Below the pieces are notes generated by a model, which saw only the letters and a list, made by a program, of their open reading frames with translations, had not been told where the DNA came from and did no database searches. Shown here in pieces: positions 7,444 to 15,990 of a stretch of DNA of 64,000 bases. The DNA comes from JBBRDU01 sp038230335. GTDB lineage: Bacteria > Verrucomicrobiota > Verrucomicrobiia > Chthoniobacterales > UBA10450. The position numbers were made by a program, and so were the translations under genes. Location: the NCBI GenBank assembly GCA_038230335.1, contig JBBRNL010000005.1, positions 186,001 to 250,000 of the forward strand. The letters are read 5' to 3'. Numbering within the stretch: the stretch's first letter is position 1; every line of letters begins with the position of its first letter.

Positions 7444-9447
7444 ATGAAGAATTTCTTTTATTTACCAGCTTTCATCGCCGTGACGCTTTTCTGTTCCTGT
7501 CAGAAGCAACAAACCGACGCGGAACGCCAGGCCGAAGTCGAGCGTCAGGTCCAGGAACGCGTCGCGGCCGAGCGTCAGACCCAGGAGCAGCAACGATTGA
7601 CCCAGGGACAAGTCGATCTGGATCAGCGTCTCAAGGATGTCGAGAGCCGCAATGCCGCTGCGGCCGCTACCGCTGCGCCGGTTCAGCGCACTCAATCCGA
7701 AGCCGAGCCACAGCGCGATCGCGCCGCGCGCCCTTCGGTGACTCATCGGTCGCGGGAGGACTCCGGCGAGGAAGCGCCCGCTAACTATTCCACCTTTTAC
7801 AACAGGCTCGAGCCGCAAGGCGAATGGCGCGAGACTTCGAACTACGGATATGTCTGGCAACCGCGCGTTGCCCAGCAATCACAGAACTGGCGTCCATACA
7901 CAAACGGCCGCTGGGTTTATACGGATGCCGGCTGCACCTGGGTCTCGGACGAGCCATTCGGTTGGGCCACTTATCACTACGGGCGCTGGACCCGGTTGCA
8001 CAACGTCGGTTGGGTCTGGGTCCCGGGAGACGAATGGGCTCCCGCCTGGGTCTCGTGGAGAAAGAGTAACGACTACGTAGGCTGGGCACCCCTCCCGCCG
8101 GAAGCTCGCTTCGAGCGCAGCAGCGGCATTCATAACTGGGCCGATAATTATTACGACATTGGCCCCGATCAATATGCCTTCGTTCCGACCAATCAATTCG
8201 GCGATCAACGCGTCGAGCGAGCCGTTGTCTCGATGGATCGCAATGTCGCGATCATCAATCAGACGACCAACATCACAAACATTACCTACAGCAATACAAC
8301 GGTTGTAAATCAGGGTCCGAATTATGAGGAGATGCGTAGTCGCAGCCAGCAACCCATGGAACGTTTCCGTCTCGAGCGCCAGGTCACCGTTAACTTCGAC
8401 GCGGGTGATCCGCGTTCGGTCGTTAGGGGACAGGTTGTCGAAATTCAGGCGCCCGTCATCGAGCGCGCGCAGCGCGTGGAGCGGCCACGGAATGTGAGAG
8501 AAACCATCGCCCAAGTCGTGGTCGATCACGGCTGGGAACGCATGGGCGACCGGCAAGCCGCGGAAAAGGTGCGGATCAAAATGAAAGGCGAAGCCACTCC
8601 CCCGCCAAACGCGCCGTCCCGGGTTTTTGTCAAACCGGCCGAGGCTGCGCCTACTGCGACCGTCCCGGCCGCTACGCCTACCGCCACCGCTGCGGCAAGC
8701 ATGGCTCCGACCGTCAGCCCGGCGCCGAGCGCTTCGCCCCGCCGCGAAATGCCACCGAGAGTGTCGCCCTCGGCGGCTGCAACGAGTTCGCCCGAGCCCT
8801 CAGCCACGGCCCGCGCTGTCTTCACGCCGCCGGTTAGGCCGAGCGCGACGGTATCATCCACGCCGGAAGTGACCGCCAGCGCCGTCAGTTCGCCAACGCC
8901 CCGGATAAATCACACGGCGCCTCCCGCGACACCTTCGCCACGAAGTTTCGCGAGCCCGTCTGCGGCGGAGGCTTCTTCTCCTGCGCCATCGACAAGGTTT
9001 GGTCGCGGTGGGGACGCCAAAGAACAGCGCAAAGCCGAACGACAATTGCGGCGCCAGGAAAATTCGCCGACGCAACCCGGAGAAGCGCTTCCGCAATCGA
9101 ACGGGTCTTTACCGGCCAGCACGGCCACGCCGCCTAGTGCCGCACCAGCGACCTCGGATTCGCCCTCCCTTTCGAGACGGGAACTGAGAAAGCAGGAGAG
9201 AGTAGGCGGTCGGCCCGCTCCAAGTGCGGGAGCCGCGGTCGCCATGACGCCGGCGGAAGGCACTTCTTCGGCCACAGCCACTCCGCTCGGCACGGCTACG
9301 CCGGCGAGTTCGGCCACGCCCGAAACGCCAGGCCCTGCCTCCGCGTCCCGACGCGAGCTGCGCAAAGAAGAGAGAAAAGCCAGACGCGCCGGTGAACGCC
9401 CGGGCGCGGCTGAAATGGGTGAAAGCCCATCGCCTTCCCCTCAATAG
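7444..9447 (+). CDS. Large DUF6600-type lipoprotein with low-complexity C-terminal half
   Basis: ATG at 7444 is chosen because it opens with a lipoprotein signal (MKNFFYLPAFIAVTLFCSC, acceptor Cys 19); the frame is open upstream to 7342 but not signal-like. Of 667 residues, 20-75 are an Arg/Gln/Glu coiled-coil region. About residues 110-215 hold a Trp-rich domain with repeated units (GRWVYTDAGCTWVSDEPFGW, GRWTRLHNVGWVWVPGDEWA, YVGWAPLPPEA) matching the DUF6600 type. The rest is Pro/Ala/Ser/Thr rich and contains three copies of a basic motif of the form RRELRKQER. It is probably an envelope-exposed lipoprotein of unknown job. Confidence 0.85.
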   Translation: MKNFFYLPAFIAVTLFCSCQKQQTDAERQAEVERQVQERVAAERQTQEQQRLTQGQVDLDQRLKDVESRNAAAAATAAPVQRTQSEAEPQRDRAARPSVTHRSREDSGEEAPANYSTFYNRLEPQGEWRETSNYGYVWQPRVAQQSQNWRPYTNGRWVYTDAGCTWVSDEPFGWATYHYGRWTRLHNVGWVWVPGDEWAPAWVSWRKSNDYVGWAPLPPEARFERSSGIHNWADNYYDIGPDQYAFVPTNQFGDQRVERAVVSMDRNVAIINQTTNITNITYSNTTVVNQGPNYEEMRSRSQQPMERFRLERQVTVNFDAGDPRSVVRGQVVEIQAPVIERAQRVERPRNVRETIAQVVVDHGWERMGDRQAAEKVRIKMKGEATPPPNAPSRVFVKPAEAAPTATVPAATPTATAAASMAPTVSPAPSASPRREMPPRVSPSAAATSSPEPSATARAVFTPPVRPSATVSSTPEVTASAVSSPTPRINHTAPPATPSPRSFASPSAAEASSPAPSTRFGRGGDAKEQRKAERQLRRQENSPTQPGEALPQSNGSLPASTATPPSAAPATSDSPSLSRRELRKQERVGGRPAPSAGAAVAMTPAEGTSSATATPLGTATPASSATPETPGPASASRRELRKEERKARRAGERPGAAEMGESPSPSPQ

Positions 9448-9465
9448 GTGTCGCACACAAGGTAG

Positions 9466-9487
9466 GGGCGATTGACCTCAATCGCCC
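9466..9487. terminator. Hairpin between convergent genes
   Basis: A perfect 9-bp stem (GGGCGATTG with CAATCGCCC) with a 4-nt loop lies between the end of the DUF6600 gene (9447) and the end of the exonuclease-ligase gene (9551, minus strand). A short T-rich run (CCTTTTCG) follows on the plus strand. It could end transcription from either side. Confidence 0.45.
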
Positions 9488-9550
9488 GGGCCTTAAGCCT
9501 TTTCGTTCATCTGCGGCTAAACTCCCTCTCCACCGGCGCTTGCCAGCGGC

Positions 9551-12322
9551 CTAACGGATTGATTTGTCCGCCACGCGTGGTGCCACGATAAAGCCTCCAT
9601 CCGCCGCCAGTTGGCGCGCATAGGCCAGGGTGTCGATCGCGTCGACATCCTTGTCGCGCCGAACCGCTTTGATCCGGGGGAAGCGCAAGGCCAGTCCGCT
9701 CGCGTGGCGCGTGCTCGGTTGGATGGAATCAAACGCGATTTCGAGCACGACGTCCGGCTTGACCTCGCGGTAGCGGCCTCGATTCATCAGCGTATTCTGT
9801 TTGAAGTGCTCGGTCAGTTCGGCGATTTCAATATCCGTTAGGCCACTGTAGGCTTTCCCGATGGGGAGGAGTTCGCCCGTGGCTTCGTCGCGCACGGCAA
9901 AGGTATAATCGCTCAAAACATGGTTCCGCTTGCCATGCCCAAGCTCAGCCGCCACGACCACGACGTCGAGCGTGGCCAGCTCTTTCTTCAGCTTGAACCA
10001 ATGCAGGCCGCGCCGCCCGGGCGAATAGAAACTCTCCGGGTCTTTCACCATCAGCCCTTCGTTCGACCGTTCCCGCGCCTTCCCGAAAATTTGATCAATC
10101 TCGGCCGCCGAATGCGCTGGAAACACTTCTGCGATCTGGAATTGGGCAGGCAGTTGAAGTTCCCGCAGGAGCGCGCGGCGCTCGCGCAAAGTCGTTTTTA
10201 AAAGGGAGCGTCCGCTTTGCCAGAGAATGTCGAACACGACAAAGACAACCGGCACGTCAGCCGTGGCCGCGGCGAAAAGATCGGCTCCGTCGTTTTTGCG
10301 GCCGAGTCTCTTTTGTAAATCAAAGAAGGTAAGCTTGCGCCCCTTCTCAAACGCCACAATTTCGCCATCGAGAATGACGTCGACTCTGAAGCCTCGTGCC
10401 CGCTCCGCCAGGTCGGGAAATTGATCGGTGATGCGCCGCAGATCGCGCGAAAATATCTCCGCGCGCTCCGCGCTGCGGTGCAGTTGCGCCCGGATTCCAT
10501 CGAATTTGTCCTCCACGTAAATGGTGGCAGGGACGGCGCGCTCCGCATCCCCATCGACTTGGCCCGGCGCGAACCTGTCCCAGATCGCTTCAGCCGTCGG
10601 TTCCGGACTCGCCAGCATCGATTTTATCGGCCGAAAAATCGAAATCTCGGCTTGGCCTAACTCATTCCGCGCGGCCAGCCCGGCCGTTCGACCAATGTCG
10701 CCGAGCAGCATGTTCGCTTCCTTCACGTCGTCGACCGAAACATCGAATGCCTTGGCCATGGCTTCCTCGACCAATCCTTCCTTGAGCCCGATCCGCAGGT
10801 CGCCCGTCAAAATTTTCACAAGATATTGACCTTCCACCGCCGAAATTTTTTGCAGCCTCGCTTGCAGGACCTCGGCCTTGGCGATCGGACCTCGAGCGCG
10901 CTGTAGATTCTCGAACAGTTCGCGTGAATCCACGATGCTGAACGGCGCCGGCTCAGTGCGGCCTTCCAGCACCGCGAAAGCCGACTTCCCCGCGTCGCCA
11001 TGACCACTCGCGGCCTCATGGAACTCGGTGTCGCTCATCTTCGCGGCCGCTTGCAAAGCCCGGCGAATGACGGCCCATCCCGCCTGCAAAGTGCGCACGT
11101 CCGTCTGCGCAAAGGCGCGTCCGGTAAGATAAGTTGTGGCGATGGGCAACTGAAGAGATCCGAGCGCGCGCAGGTATTCCGCGAGCAACCGAACCTTCTC
11201 CAATTTTGCAGGAACCCGGCCGATCGCTTGACCCACCGCAGCAAATTCACCGAACTCCGATCCGGGGAGCTCGCGCGGCTCGCCTGCCCCGTCCGGCGCC
11301 TCGCTGGATGGATTGGTCTGGCTTCCAGGGTGAGGCGATAAAGAGGCGCGCAATCCTAACTCCAATTGATTTTGCGCGCTTAAGGCCCACGCTTCCACAC
11401 CGCGATCCCGCAGGTCGCGCGCGAATTCAGCGGCGAATCCGTGCAAAGTGAGGACACGTTTCGGTCGCACCAGTTCCACGTAACGCACCAGGTCTGTGTA
11501 GTCCGCGTGATCGGAGAGAGGAAAAGCGGCATTGACCTGATAGCGATAGATGGCGCCCGGATCGACCGCCCAGCCGCTGATCATGGCTACGCGTTTACGT
11601 GGAATTTTTTCCAGCATGCGCGATCGATTCGCGCTGGGCGGGCAGATCAGCACTTTGCCCGCCACGTCATTCGCGTTGTAGCGCAGATACGGGCAGAAAG
11701 CCTGGCCGAACTGCTCATAAATGCGCGTCATGGCAAAAACCGCGCCGTGCAACATCGGGGTCAACCCGGCGCCATCCAGGGCGCAGAGAATCTCCTGCGC
11801 CTTGCCTAACGAATATCCGAGGAGGACCGGCACCTCACCTTCCTCAAGAGCCTCCCGACAGAAGGCCACGATCTGTTCGATGACCTGTTCCGTCGGGGGA
11901 AGCCGGTAGCGCGGCAGGCCATACGTTGTCTCCATGATGAGAGTGTCGGCCTGTTTCCACTCGGTCGGCTCGGCCGCTCGTCCCGGGCGCAGCTTGAAAT
12001 CGCCCGTGTAGAGGAGCGATCCGGAGTCGGCTTCGATCAGGATCTGGGCCGAGCCGAAAATGTGTCCAGCGGGCAGAAGGGTCGCGTCGACGCCGCGCAC
12101 GGACTGACGTTGCCCGAACGCAAGAATGTGTTCCTGGCGCTTCCCGGGCATGCGCGCCTGCATGAGCCGCGCTGTTCGTTCGGAGAGAATGATTTCTTCG
12201 TGCGGCGCGATATGATCGCTGTGCGCGTGCGAAACAAAGGCGAACGGCTTGGCCTCCGCTGGGTCGAGCCACAGGTCTTGCTGCGGCAGATAGACCCCGC
12301 GCGCGTATCCAACTTCAATCAC
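9551..12322 (-). CDS. Fusion of metallo-beta-lactamase DNA exonuclease and ATP-dependent DNA ligase
   Basis: This single 923-residue chain joins two enzymes that are usually separate neighbours. Residues 1-325 form a metallo-beta-lactamase/beta-CASP-like nuclease of the ligase-associated exonuclease type, with SHAHSDH (H32, H34, D36, H37), GHIFGSAQ, YTGDFK, SDHADY (270-275) and TLHG. A Pro/Ser/Gly-rich linker spans about 326-358. Residues 360-923 form an ATP-dependent DNA ligase with an N-terminal DNA-binding domain, motif I EDKFDGIR (nucleophile Lys 606), a downstream DGEIVAF block and a C-terminal OB-fold region (KVR-type motif LRFPRIKAVR). In other bacteria these partners sit in a repair cluster with an Lhr-type helicase and a phosphoesterase; neither is in this window. 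No frameshift is seen. Confidence 0.93.
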   Translation of the reverse strand: MIEVGYARGVYLPQQDLWLDPAEAKPFAFVSHAHSDHIAPHEEIILSERTARLMQARMPGKRQEHILAFGQRQSVRGVDATLLPAGHIFGSAQILIEADSGSLLYTGDFKLRPGRAAEPTEWKQADTLIMETTYGLPRYRLPPTEQVIEQIVAFCREALEEGEVPVLLGYSLGKAQEILCALDGAGLTPMLHGAVFAMTRIYEQFGQAFCPYLRYNANDVAGKVLICPPSANRSRMLEKIPRKRVAMISGWAVDPGAIYRYQVNAAFPLSDHADYTDLVRYVELVRPKRVLTLHGFAAEFARDLRDRGVEAWALSAQNQLELGLRASLSPHPGSQTNPSSEAPDGAGEPRELPGSEFGEFAAVGQAIGRVPAKLEKVRLLAEYLRALGSLQLPIATTYLTGRAFAQTDVRTLQAGWAVIRRALQAAAKMSDTEFHEAASGHGDAGKSAFAVLEGRTEPAPFSIVDSRELFENLQRARGPIAKAEVLQARLQKISAVEGQYLVKILTGDLRIGLKEGLVEEAMAKAFDVSVDDVKEANMLLGDIGRTAGLAARNELGQAEISIFRPIKSMLASPEPTAEAIWDRFAPGQVDGDAERAVPATIYVEDKFDGIRAQLHRSAERAEIFSRDLRRITDQFPDLAERARGFRVDVILDGEIVAFEKGRKLTFFDLQKRLGRKNDGADLFAAATADVPVVFVVFDILWQSGRSLLKTTLRERRALLRELQLPAQFQIAEVFPAHSAAEIDQIFGKARERSNEGLMVKDPESFYSPGRRGLHWFKLKKELATLDVVVVAAELGHGKRNHVLSDYTFAVRDEATGELLPIGKAYSGLTDIEIAELTEHFKQNTLMNRGRYREVKPDVVLEIAFDSIQPSTRHASGLALRFPRIKAVRRDKDVDAIDTLAYARQLAADGGFIVAPRVADKSIR

Positions 12323-12398
12323 TCCGGAATTTATGCGTGAATGCCGCGCGATAAAGATCGATCAGCCTGGACATGGGAAAAAAAGGCAATCCGGATCT

Positions 12399-12510
12399 GG
12401 GGAGCACAGGCCGCTTGCCTGTGGATGCCGGCGGCCGCCGACATGAAATCTATTCCAAAGATTGTTTCGGCGAGCCGCCGAAACCGACGGGCGAGCCGCT
12501 GTGCTCCCCC
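12399..12510. repeat. Palindromic element, family K
   Basis: An imperfect inverted repeat of about 112 nt. The outer arms read GGGGAGCACAGG on the left and GCTGTGCTCCCCC on the right. Inside are two perfect small hairpins: stem CACAGGC with a 5-nt loop (12405-12423) and stem TTTCGGCG with loop AGC (12465-12483). Only one copy is in the window, but the layout (outer arms plus two inner hairpins) matches the other spacer elements here. Confidence 0.65.
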
Positions 12511-12556
12511 GAAAGGGAGAGCCCGGTCCGCCTCCATGTCGCAACGCGGGCTTCCA

Positions 12557-12589
12557 TCAATCTGTGTTCGATCCGTATTAATCTATGGC
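12557..12589. repeat. Interspersed tract, family F copy 1
   Basis: The stretch contains ATCAATCTGTGTTCGATCC followed by TTAATCTATGG. It resembles the second tract at 32958-32990 (AAATCCGTGTCAATCTGTGG). Quasi-repeats built from the unit ATCTGTGT are a known spacer element in many bacteria. Function unknown. Confidence 0.45.
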
Positions 12590-12665
12590 AAACTGCCTTT
12601 TCCGAATTCGTATCGTCGACCGTCTTGTTGACAGTACCGCCTCTGTTCGTCTTCACTGACTTCAG

Positions 12666-13250
12666 ATGAAGCACGTCGCCGGTTTACTGATTCTCTTTAC
12701 GCTCGCCCACGGCGCCTTCGCTTCGGAGCAGCCCGAGCCGAAACTGCTGACCACCGTCCGGACACTTCCCGTCGCGCTCGATCCCGATTTTCAGTTTCGC
12801 AAAACGAAACTGTTCCTCATGACGGAGCAGGCGCCCAATGCCGCGAAGGAGAAGATCAGCAAGAATGGGCAGAGCAGTCAAACTTCCGCTAATGCCAAGT
12901 CGACCAGCGTCGTGCAGGAAGCTTCCATCACCTTCGAGCGGCAGTACCGGCTTTTTGGCGCCGTCACCAAGCTGGATCAACATCAGCGTTTCGGGAATTA
13001 CTTCGATTTCTTTTGGCGCGTGAAACGGCCGGCCGACGTCACGGTCCGCCTGGAATACAGGCAGGAGAAATTGCATGCCCACGTGCAGGCGCAGGAGATT
13101 CCCTGTGGCGACGTTCATGGGAGTCACAAGTCATCCTTCAAAGTGGTGGGCGACGATTATTTCGACAACGGCCGGGTCGTAGCCTGGCGCTGCCTCCTCG
13201 TGGAGAGTGGAAAGATCGTGGCTGAGACTCGATCATTTTTGTGGCGTTAA
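12666..13250 (+). CDS. Exported protein of unknown function
   Basis: The 194-residue product starts with a clear signal peptide (MKHVAGLLILFTLAHGAFA, cleavage before SEQPEP). The mature part has a Ser/Lys-rich segment (residues 60-80), then a compact C-terminal region with strands such as YFDFFWRVKRPADVTVRLEY and VAWRCLLVESGKIVAETRSFLW. The aromatic-rich beta pattern suggests a small beta-sandwich, but no family is recognised. It stands alone between the exonuclease-ligase gene and the STAS gene. Confidence 0.8.
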   Translation: MKHVAGLLILFTLAHGAFASEQPEPKLLTTVRTLPVALDPDFQFRKTKLFLMTEQAPNAAKEKISKNGQSSQTSANAKSTSVVQEASITFERQYRLFGAVTKLDQHQRFGNYFDFFWRVKRPADVTVRLEYRQEKLHAHVQAQEIPCGDVHGSHKSSFKVVGDDYFDNGRVVAWRCLLVESGKIVAETRSFLWR

Positions 13251-13333
13251 GATTGCATAGCACCGGCGTGCTTTCGCTCGCTGCGCCAAGGGCCTCAGTC
13301 CCAGCCGTTAAGCAGGCGAGGTTTGGGGCGGGT

Positions 13334-13363
13334 TTGACAGTAGCCCAGTCACTCCTGTATTCT
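13334..13363 (+). promoter_or_regulatory. Candidate sigma-70 type promoter for the STAS operon
   Basis: TTGACA (13334-13339) is followed after 18 nt by TATTCT (13358-13363), 13 nt before the GTG start of the STAS gene. The -35 is a perfect match and the -10 matches four of six. The implied leader is very short. Not verified by any other signal. Confidence 0.4.
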
Positions 13364-13376
13364 TACTGACGAAACC

Positions 13377-13889
13377 GTGCAGTCGTCGATTCAAGTAGGG
13401 GTAAACGGACCCGCTGTCTGGGTAAGAGTGGAGGGTAGAGGGAGCTTCCTGAACAGCGGAAACCTGAAGGAATTTGCCCAGGAAATGGTCAACCGTGGAT
13501 ACCGCGAGTTCGTTATCGACCTGCAAAACTGTGCCATGATGGATTCCACCTTTATGGGCACCATGGCCGGTGTTGCCTTGCGCCTGAAGGATCTCGGTCA
13601 CGGCCATCTGCACGTCGTGCATTGTGGAAATCGCAGCCGCGATCTGCTCTCTGGGCTCGGCCTCGATCAGATTTTTAGCATTCACGCGAACGGGTCGACT
13701 GCGCCGGATTGCCAATCGCTCGGTGCCGCCCAGGCGCCCGCTCCCGCTGAGAGCAAGAAGGAACAGGCCCAAACCATGTTGGACGCGCACGAAGCGCTGT
13801 GCCAGGCGTCTCCCGAGAATTTCCTGCGGTTCAAAGACGTCCTCGATTACCTAAAACAAGACCTCCATCACGAGACAGCAGCGAAGTAA
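13377..13889 (+). CDS. STAS-domain anti-sigma factor antagonist
   Basis: The start is GTG at 13377. Residues 1-110 form a STAS domain; the segment NCAMMDSTFMGTMAG carries the serine (S57) that is phosphorylated in SpoIIAA/RsbV-type antagonists. Residues 110-170 are an extra helical tail (SKKEQAQTMLDAHEALCQAS, ending in a DVLDYLKQDLHHE helix). In partner switching, the unphosphorylated antagonist binds an anti-sigma kinase; the phosphatase encoded 14 nt downstream would reactivate it. No anti-sigma kinase or sigma factor gene is adjacent. Confidence 0.92.
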   Translation: MQSSIQVGVNGPAVWVRVEGRGSFLNSGNLKEFAQEMVNRGYREFVIDLQNCAMMDSTFMGTMAGVALRLKDLGHGHLHVVHCGNRSRDLLSGLGLDQIFSIHANGSTAPDCQSLGAAQAPAPAESKKEQAQTMLDAHEALCQASPENFLRFKDVLDYLKQDLHHETAAK

Positions 13890-13903
13890 CTGGCCCGTCT
13901 CTC

Positions 13904-15340
13904 ATGTGGCCGACTTTTCTTCTCGTGCTTTTGCTGGCGTGTCTGGCCGGCTGGCTCTTCACCTGGCGCCTGCAGGTTCGCCGCATTCGGGCGCTCGAGC
14001 GATCGAAAGAGGAAATTCAGGTCGAAGAAACGCTCGTCTTCGATTTCTTGCATGGCCTGGGGGAAGCGTTCCGTGAAACAATTCGGCCTAACGATCTCCA
14101 TCGCCTCATCGTGGAGGGGGCCACGCGAATTCTCGATGCCCACGGCGGCGCCCTCTACCTGACCGATCGCACGGGTACCAAACTGGTGCCCGCTTTCATG
14201 TCAAAAGGCTGTCCGCCCCTCGTCGACGTGCCGCCTCACATCTTGCAACAGGCCTCGGCCACGCCCGTCGCGCTCGAGAGCTATCTCCGCCTCCACAGCG
14301 TCATGGCCGGCGACGGTCTCATCGGTCGGGTTTGGCAGGCCGGTCAGCCCGTCTATCTGAACGAATTTTCCGAGGTGCCTGAACTATCCAAATTGCGCGA
14401 TACCTCCCTCTCCACCGCCTCGATCATGATCGCACCGCTTCTTTACGGGAAACAAAACCTGGGCCTGGTCGCTCTAGGCAACGGCCCCATGGGCGCACCG
14501 TTCACGCAGAGCGATTTTATTGTCTTTAAATCGATCTCCGAGCAGTCCGCCTTCGCTCTCTACAACGCCATCATTTACTCCGAGGCGAACGAGAAGAAGC
14601 GGCTCGATCACGACCTCGAAATCGCGCGAGACATCCAGCGCATCCTGCTCCCCGCGGAAGCGCCTGGCATTCGCGGGTTTGAAATCAGCGGAGTCAACGT
14701 GCCGGCCCGGCAGGTCAGCGGCGATTACTTCGATTACATTAAGGTCGATGAGGAACGCCTGGGTGTCGCCATCGCCGATGTGTCGGGCAAAGGCGTGCCC
14801 GCATCTCTCATCATGGCGATCTGTCGCAGCGTGTTGCGCAGCCAGGCCGCCCAGAATGCGTCGCCCGCGGACGTCTTGCGGAAGGTCAACCGGCAGCTCT
14901 ATCCCGATATTAAAGAGGATATGTTTATTAGCATGGCCTACCTCATCCTCGACCATGTGCGCGCCACCGTCACCCTCTCGCGGGCCGGGCATGACGCGCC
15001 CATGTTATATAAAAGAGCGACCCAAACTGTGACCCCTTTGAAGCCTCCCGGCATGGTGCTCGGAATTGACAGTGGAAGCGTGTTCGATAGGATTACGGGT
15101 GACTTCGATGTCCCGCTCGAGCGCGGCGATTGCCTTGTCCTCTATACGGACGGCGTGACCGAGGCCCTCGATAGCGAAGGATTAGAATTCGGCATGGATC
15201 GCATGATCCAATCGGTCCGGGCCAGTGCGGTTCATGGCGCCTCTGCCATTGTTACGCGAGTGATCGAAGACGTGCGTAACTTCGCCGGGGCGCAGCCGCA
15301 ACACGACGACATCACGATGATCGCCATCCGCAAGACATGA
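13904..15340 (+). CDS. GAF-domain SpoIIE/RsbU-type serine phosphatase, membrane anchored
   Basis: ATG at 13904 is chosen because it opens with a transmembrane helix (MWPTFLLVLLLACLAGWLF) and lies just after the STAS stop codon; the frame is open upstream only inside the STAS gene. A coiled linker leads to a GAF domain at about residues 55-215, then the linker motif ARDIQRILLP and a PP2C/SpoIIE domain with GDYFDYI, ADVSGKGVPAS and LYTDGVTEA. It would sense a cytosolic signal via GAF and dephosphorylate the STAS protein. Its stop overlaps the start of grpE (ATGA at 15337), which suggests coupled translation and a stress link. Confidence 0.94.
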   Translation: MWPTFLLVLLLACLAGWLFTWRLQVRRIRALERSKEEIQVEETLVFDFLHGLGEAFRETIRPNDLHRLIVEGATRILDAHGGALYLTDRTGTKLVPAFMSKGCPPLVDVPPHILQQASATPVALESYLRLHSVMAGDGLIGRVWQAGQPVYLNEFSEVPELSKLRDTSLSTASIMIAPLLYGKQNLGLVALGNGPMGAPFTQSDFIVFKSISEQSAFALYNAIIYSEANEKKRLDHDLEIARDIQRILLPAEAPGIRGFEISGVNVPARQVSGDYFDYIKVDEERLGVAIADVSGKGVPASLIMAICRSVLRSQAAQNASPADVLRKVNRQLYPDIKEDMFISMAYLILDHVRATVTLSRAGHDAPMLYKRATQTVTPLKPPGMVLGIDSGSVFDRITGDFDVPLERGDCLVLYTDGVTEALDSEGLEFGMDRMIQSVRASAVHGASAIVTRVIEDVRNFAGAQPQHDDITMIAIRKT

Positions 15341-15900
15341 AAAAGACTCCCGTAAGCGAAACAGACGAACGCGAAGAAGGATCCTCCGCGCCGAGAGACG
15401 GCCGCGCCGGCCAGGCCTCGACCGAAAGCGACGATCCGATGGCCGGTCTTCAGGCAGATCTCGACCGGTTCCGCGACTTGGCCCTGCGCAGTCAGGCCGA
15501 TTTCGACAACTTCAAAAAACGATCGACCCGCGAAAAGGAAGACGCTCTGAAGTACGCGAATACTTCGTTGCTCGAGCGCCTCCTGCCGATTGTCGACAAT
15601 TTCGATCTCGGCCTGGCCGCGGCTCGCGCCGAAGGCGAATCGTCACCCATCTATTCCGGCATGAACCTGGTGCTCAAACAGCTCAACGATTTCCTGGCCG
15701 ACAATGGTCTCCAGCCCATCGATGCGCTCGGAAAAAAGTTCGATCCAAACCTTCACGAAGCCATCGCGCATGAGCCGAGCAGGGAAGTGCCGGAAGGACT
15801 GGTTATTCGACAAACGCGCCGCGGCTATCGCTTTAAAGACCGCTTGCTCCGGCCCTCCAGCGTGGTCGTTTCCAGCGGACCCTCCAAACAAAATAATTAG
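15337..15900 (+). CDS. grpE: GrpE nucleotide exchange factor
   Basis: GrpE releases ADP from the chaperone DnaK. The 187-residue product has a charged, disordered N-terminus (to about residue 40), a long coiled-coil helix (QADLDRFRDLALRSQADFDN), and the C-terminal beta-wing (FDPNLHEAIAHEPS, then VIRQTRRGYRFKDRLLRPSSVVVS). ATG overlaps the stop of the upstream phosphatase by 4 nt. dnaJ follows after 90 nt. dnaK is not in the window. Confidence 0.96.
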   Translation: MKKTPVSETDEREEGSSAPRDGRAGQASTESDDPMAGLQADLDRFRDLALRSQADFDNFKKRSTREKEDALKYANTSLLERLLPIVDNFDLGLAAARAEGESSPIYSGMNLVLKQLNDFLADNGLQPIDALGKKFDPNLHEAIAHEPSREVPEGLVIRQTRRGYRFKDRLLRPSSVVVSSGPSKQNN

Positions 15901-15975
15901 GAAAACAAGAAATCAGGAAAAGACCAGGCCTCCCCGCTCGGTCTCCAGCTTTCCTGAGTTCCTGATTCAATTCTC
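15898..15975. repeat. Short inverted tract between grpE and dnaJ, family I
   Basis: The spacer reads AAGAAATCAGGAAAAG on the left and TTTCCTGAGTTCCTGATT on the right, which are inverted versions of one purine-rich unit. A similar tract fills the gap between rplS and rnhB (near 32217-32330, with GATCAGGAAA and TTTCCTGTC). It is a spacer repeat of unknown role, inside a probable transcript. Confidence 0.4.
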
Positions 15976-15990
15976 TGCACCCTGGAAAAC

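Larger units (their letters stand above)
12323..12665. other. Gene-free spacer holding repeat elements
   Basis: This 343-bp gap separates the divergent exonuclease-ligase gene and the exported-protein gene at 12666. It holds a long palindrome (12399-12510), a short block resembling the arm of repeat family C (GGGAGAGCCCGGTCCGCC near 12517-12534), and a family F tract (12557-12589). The remaining 76 nt before 12666 should hold that gene's promoter, but no convincing box was found. Small ORFs here are repeat-derived. Confidence 0.6.
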
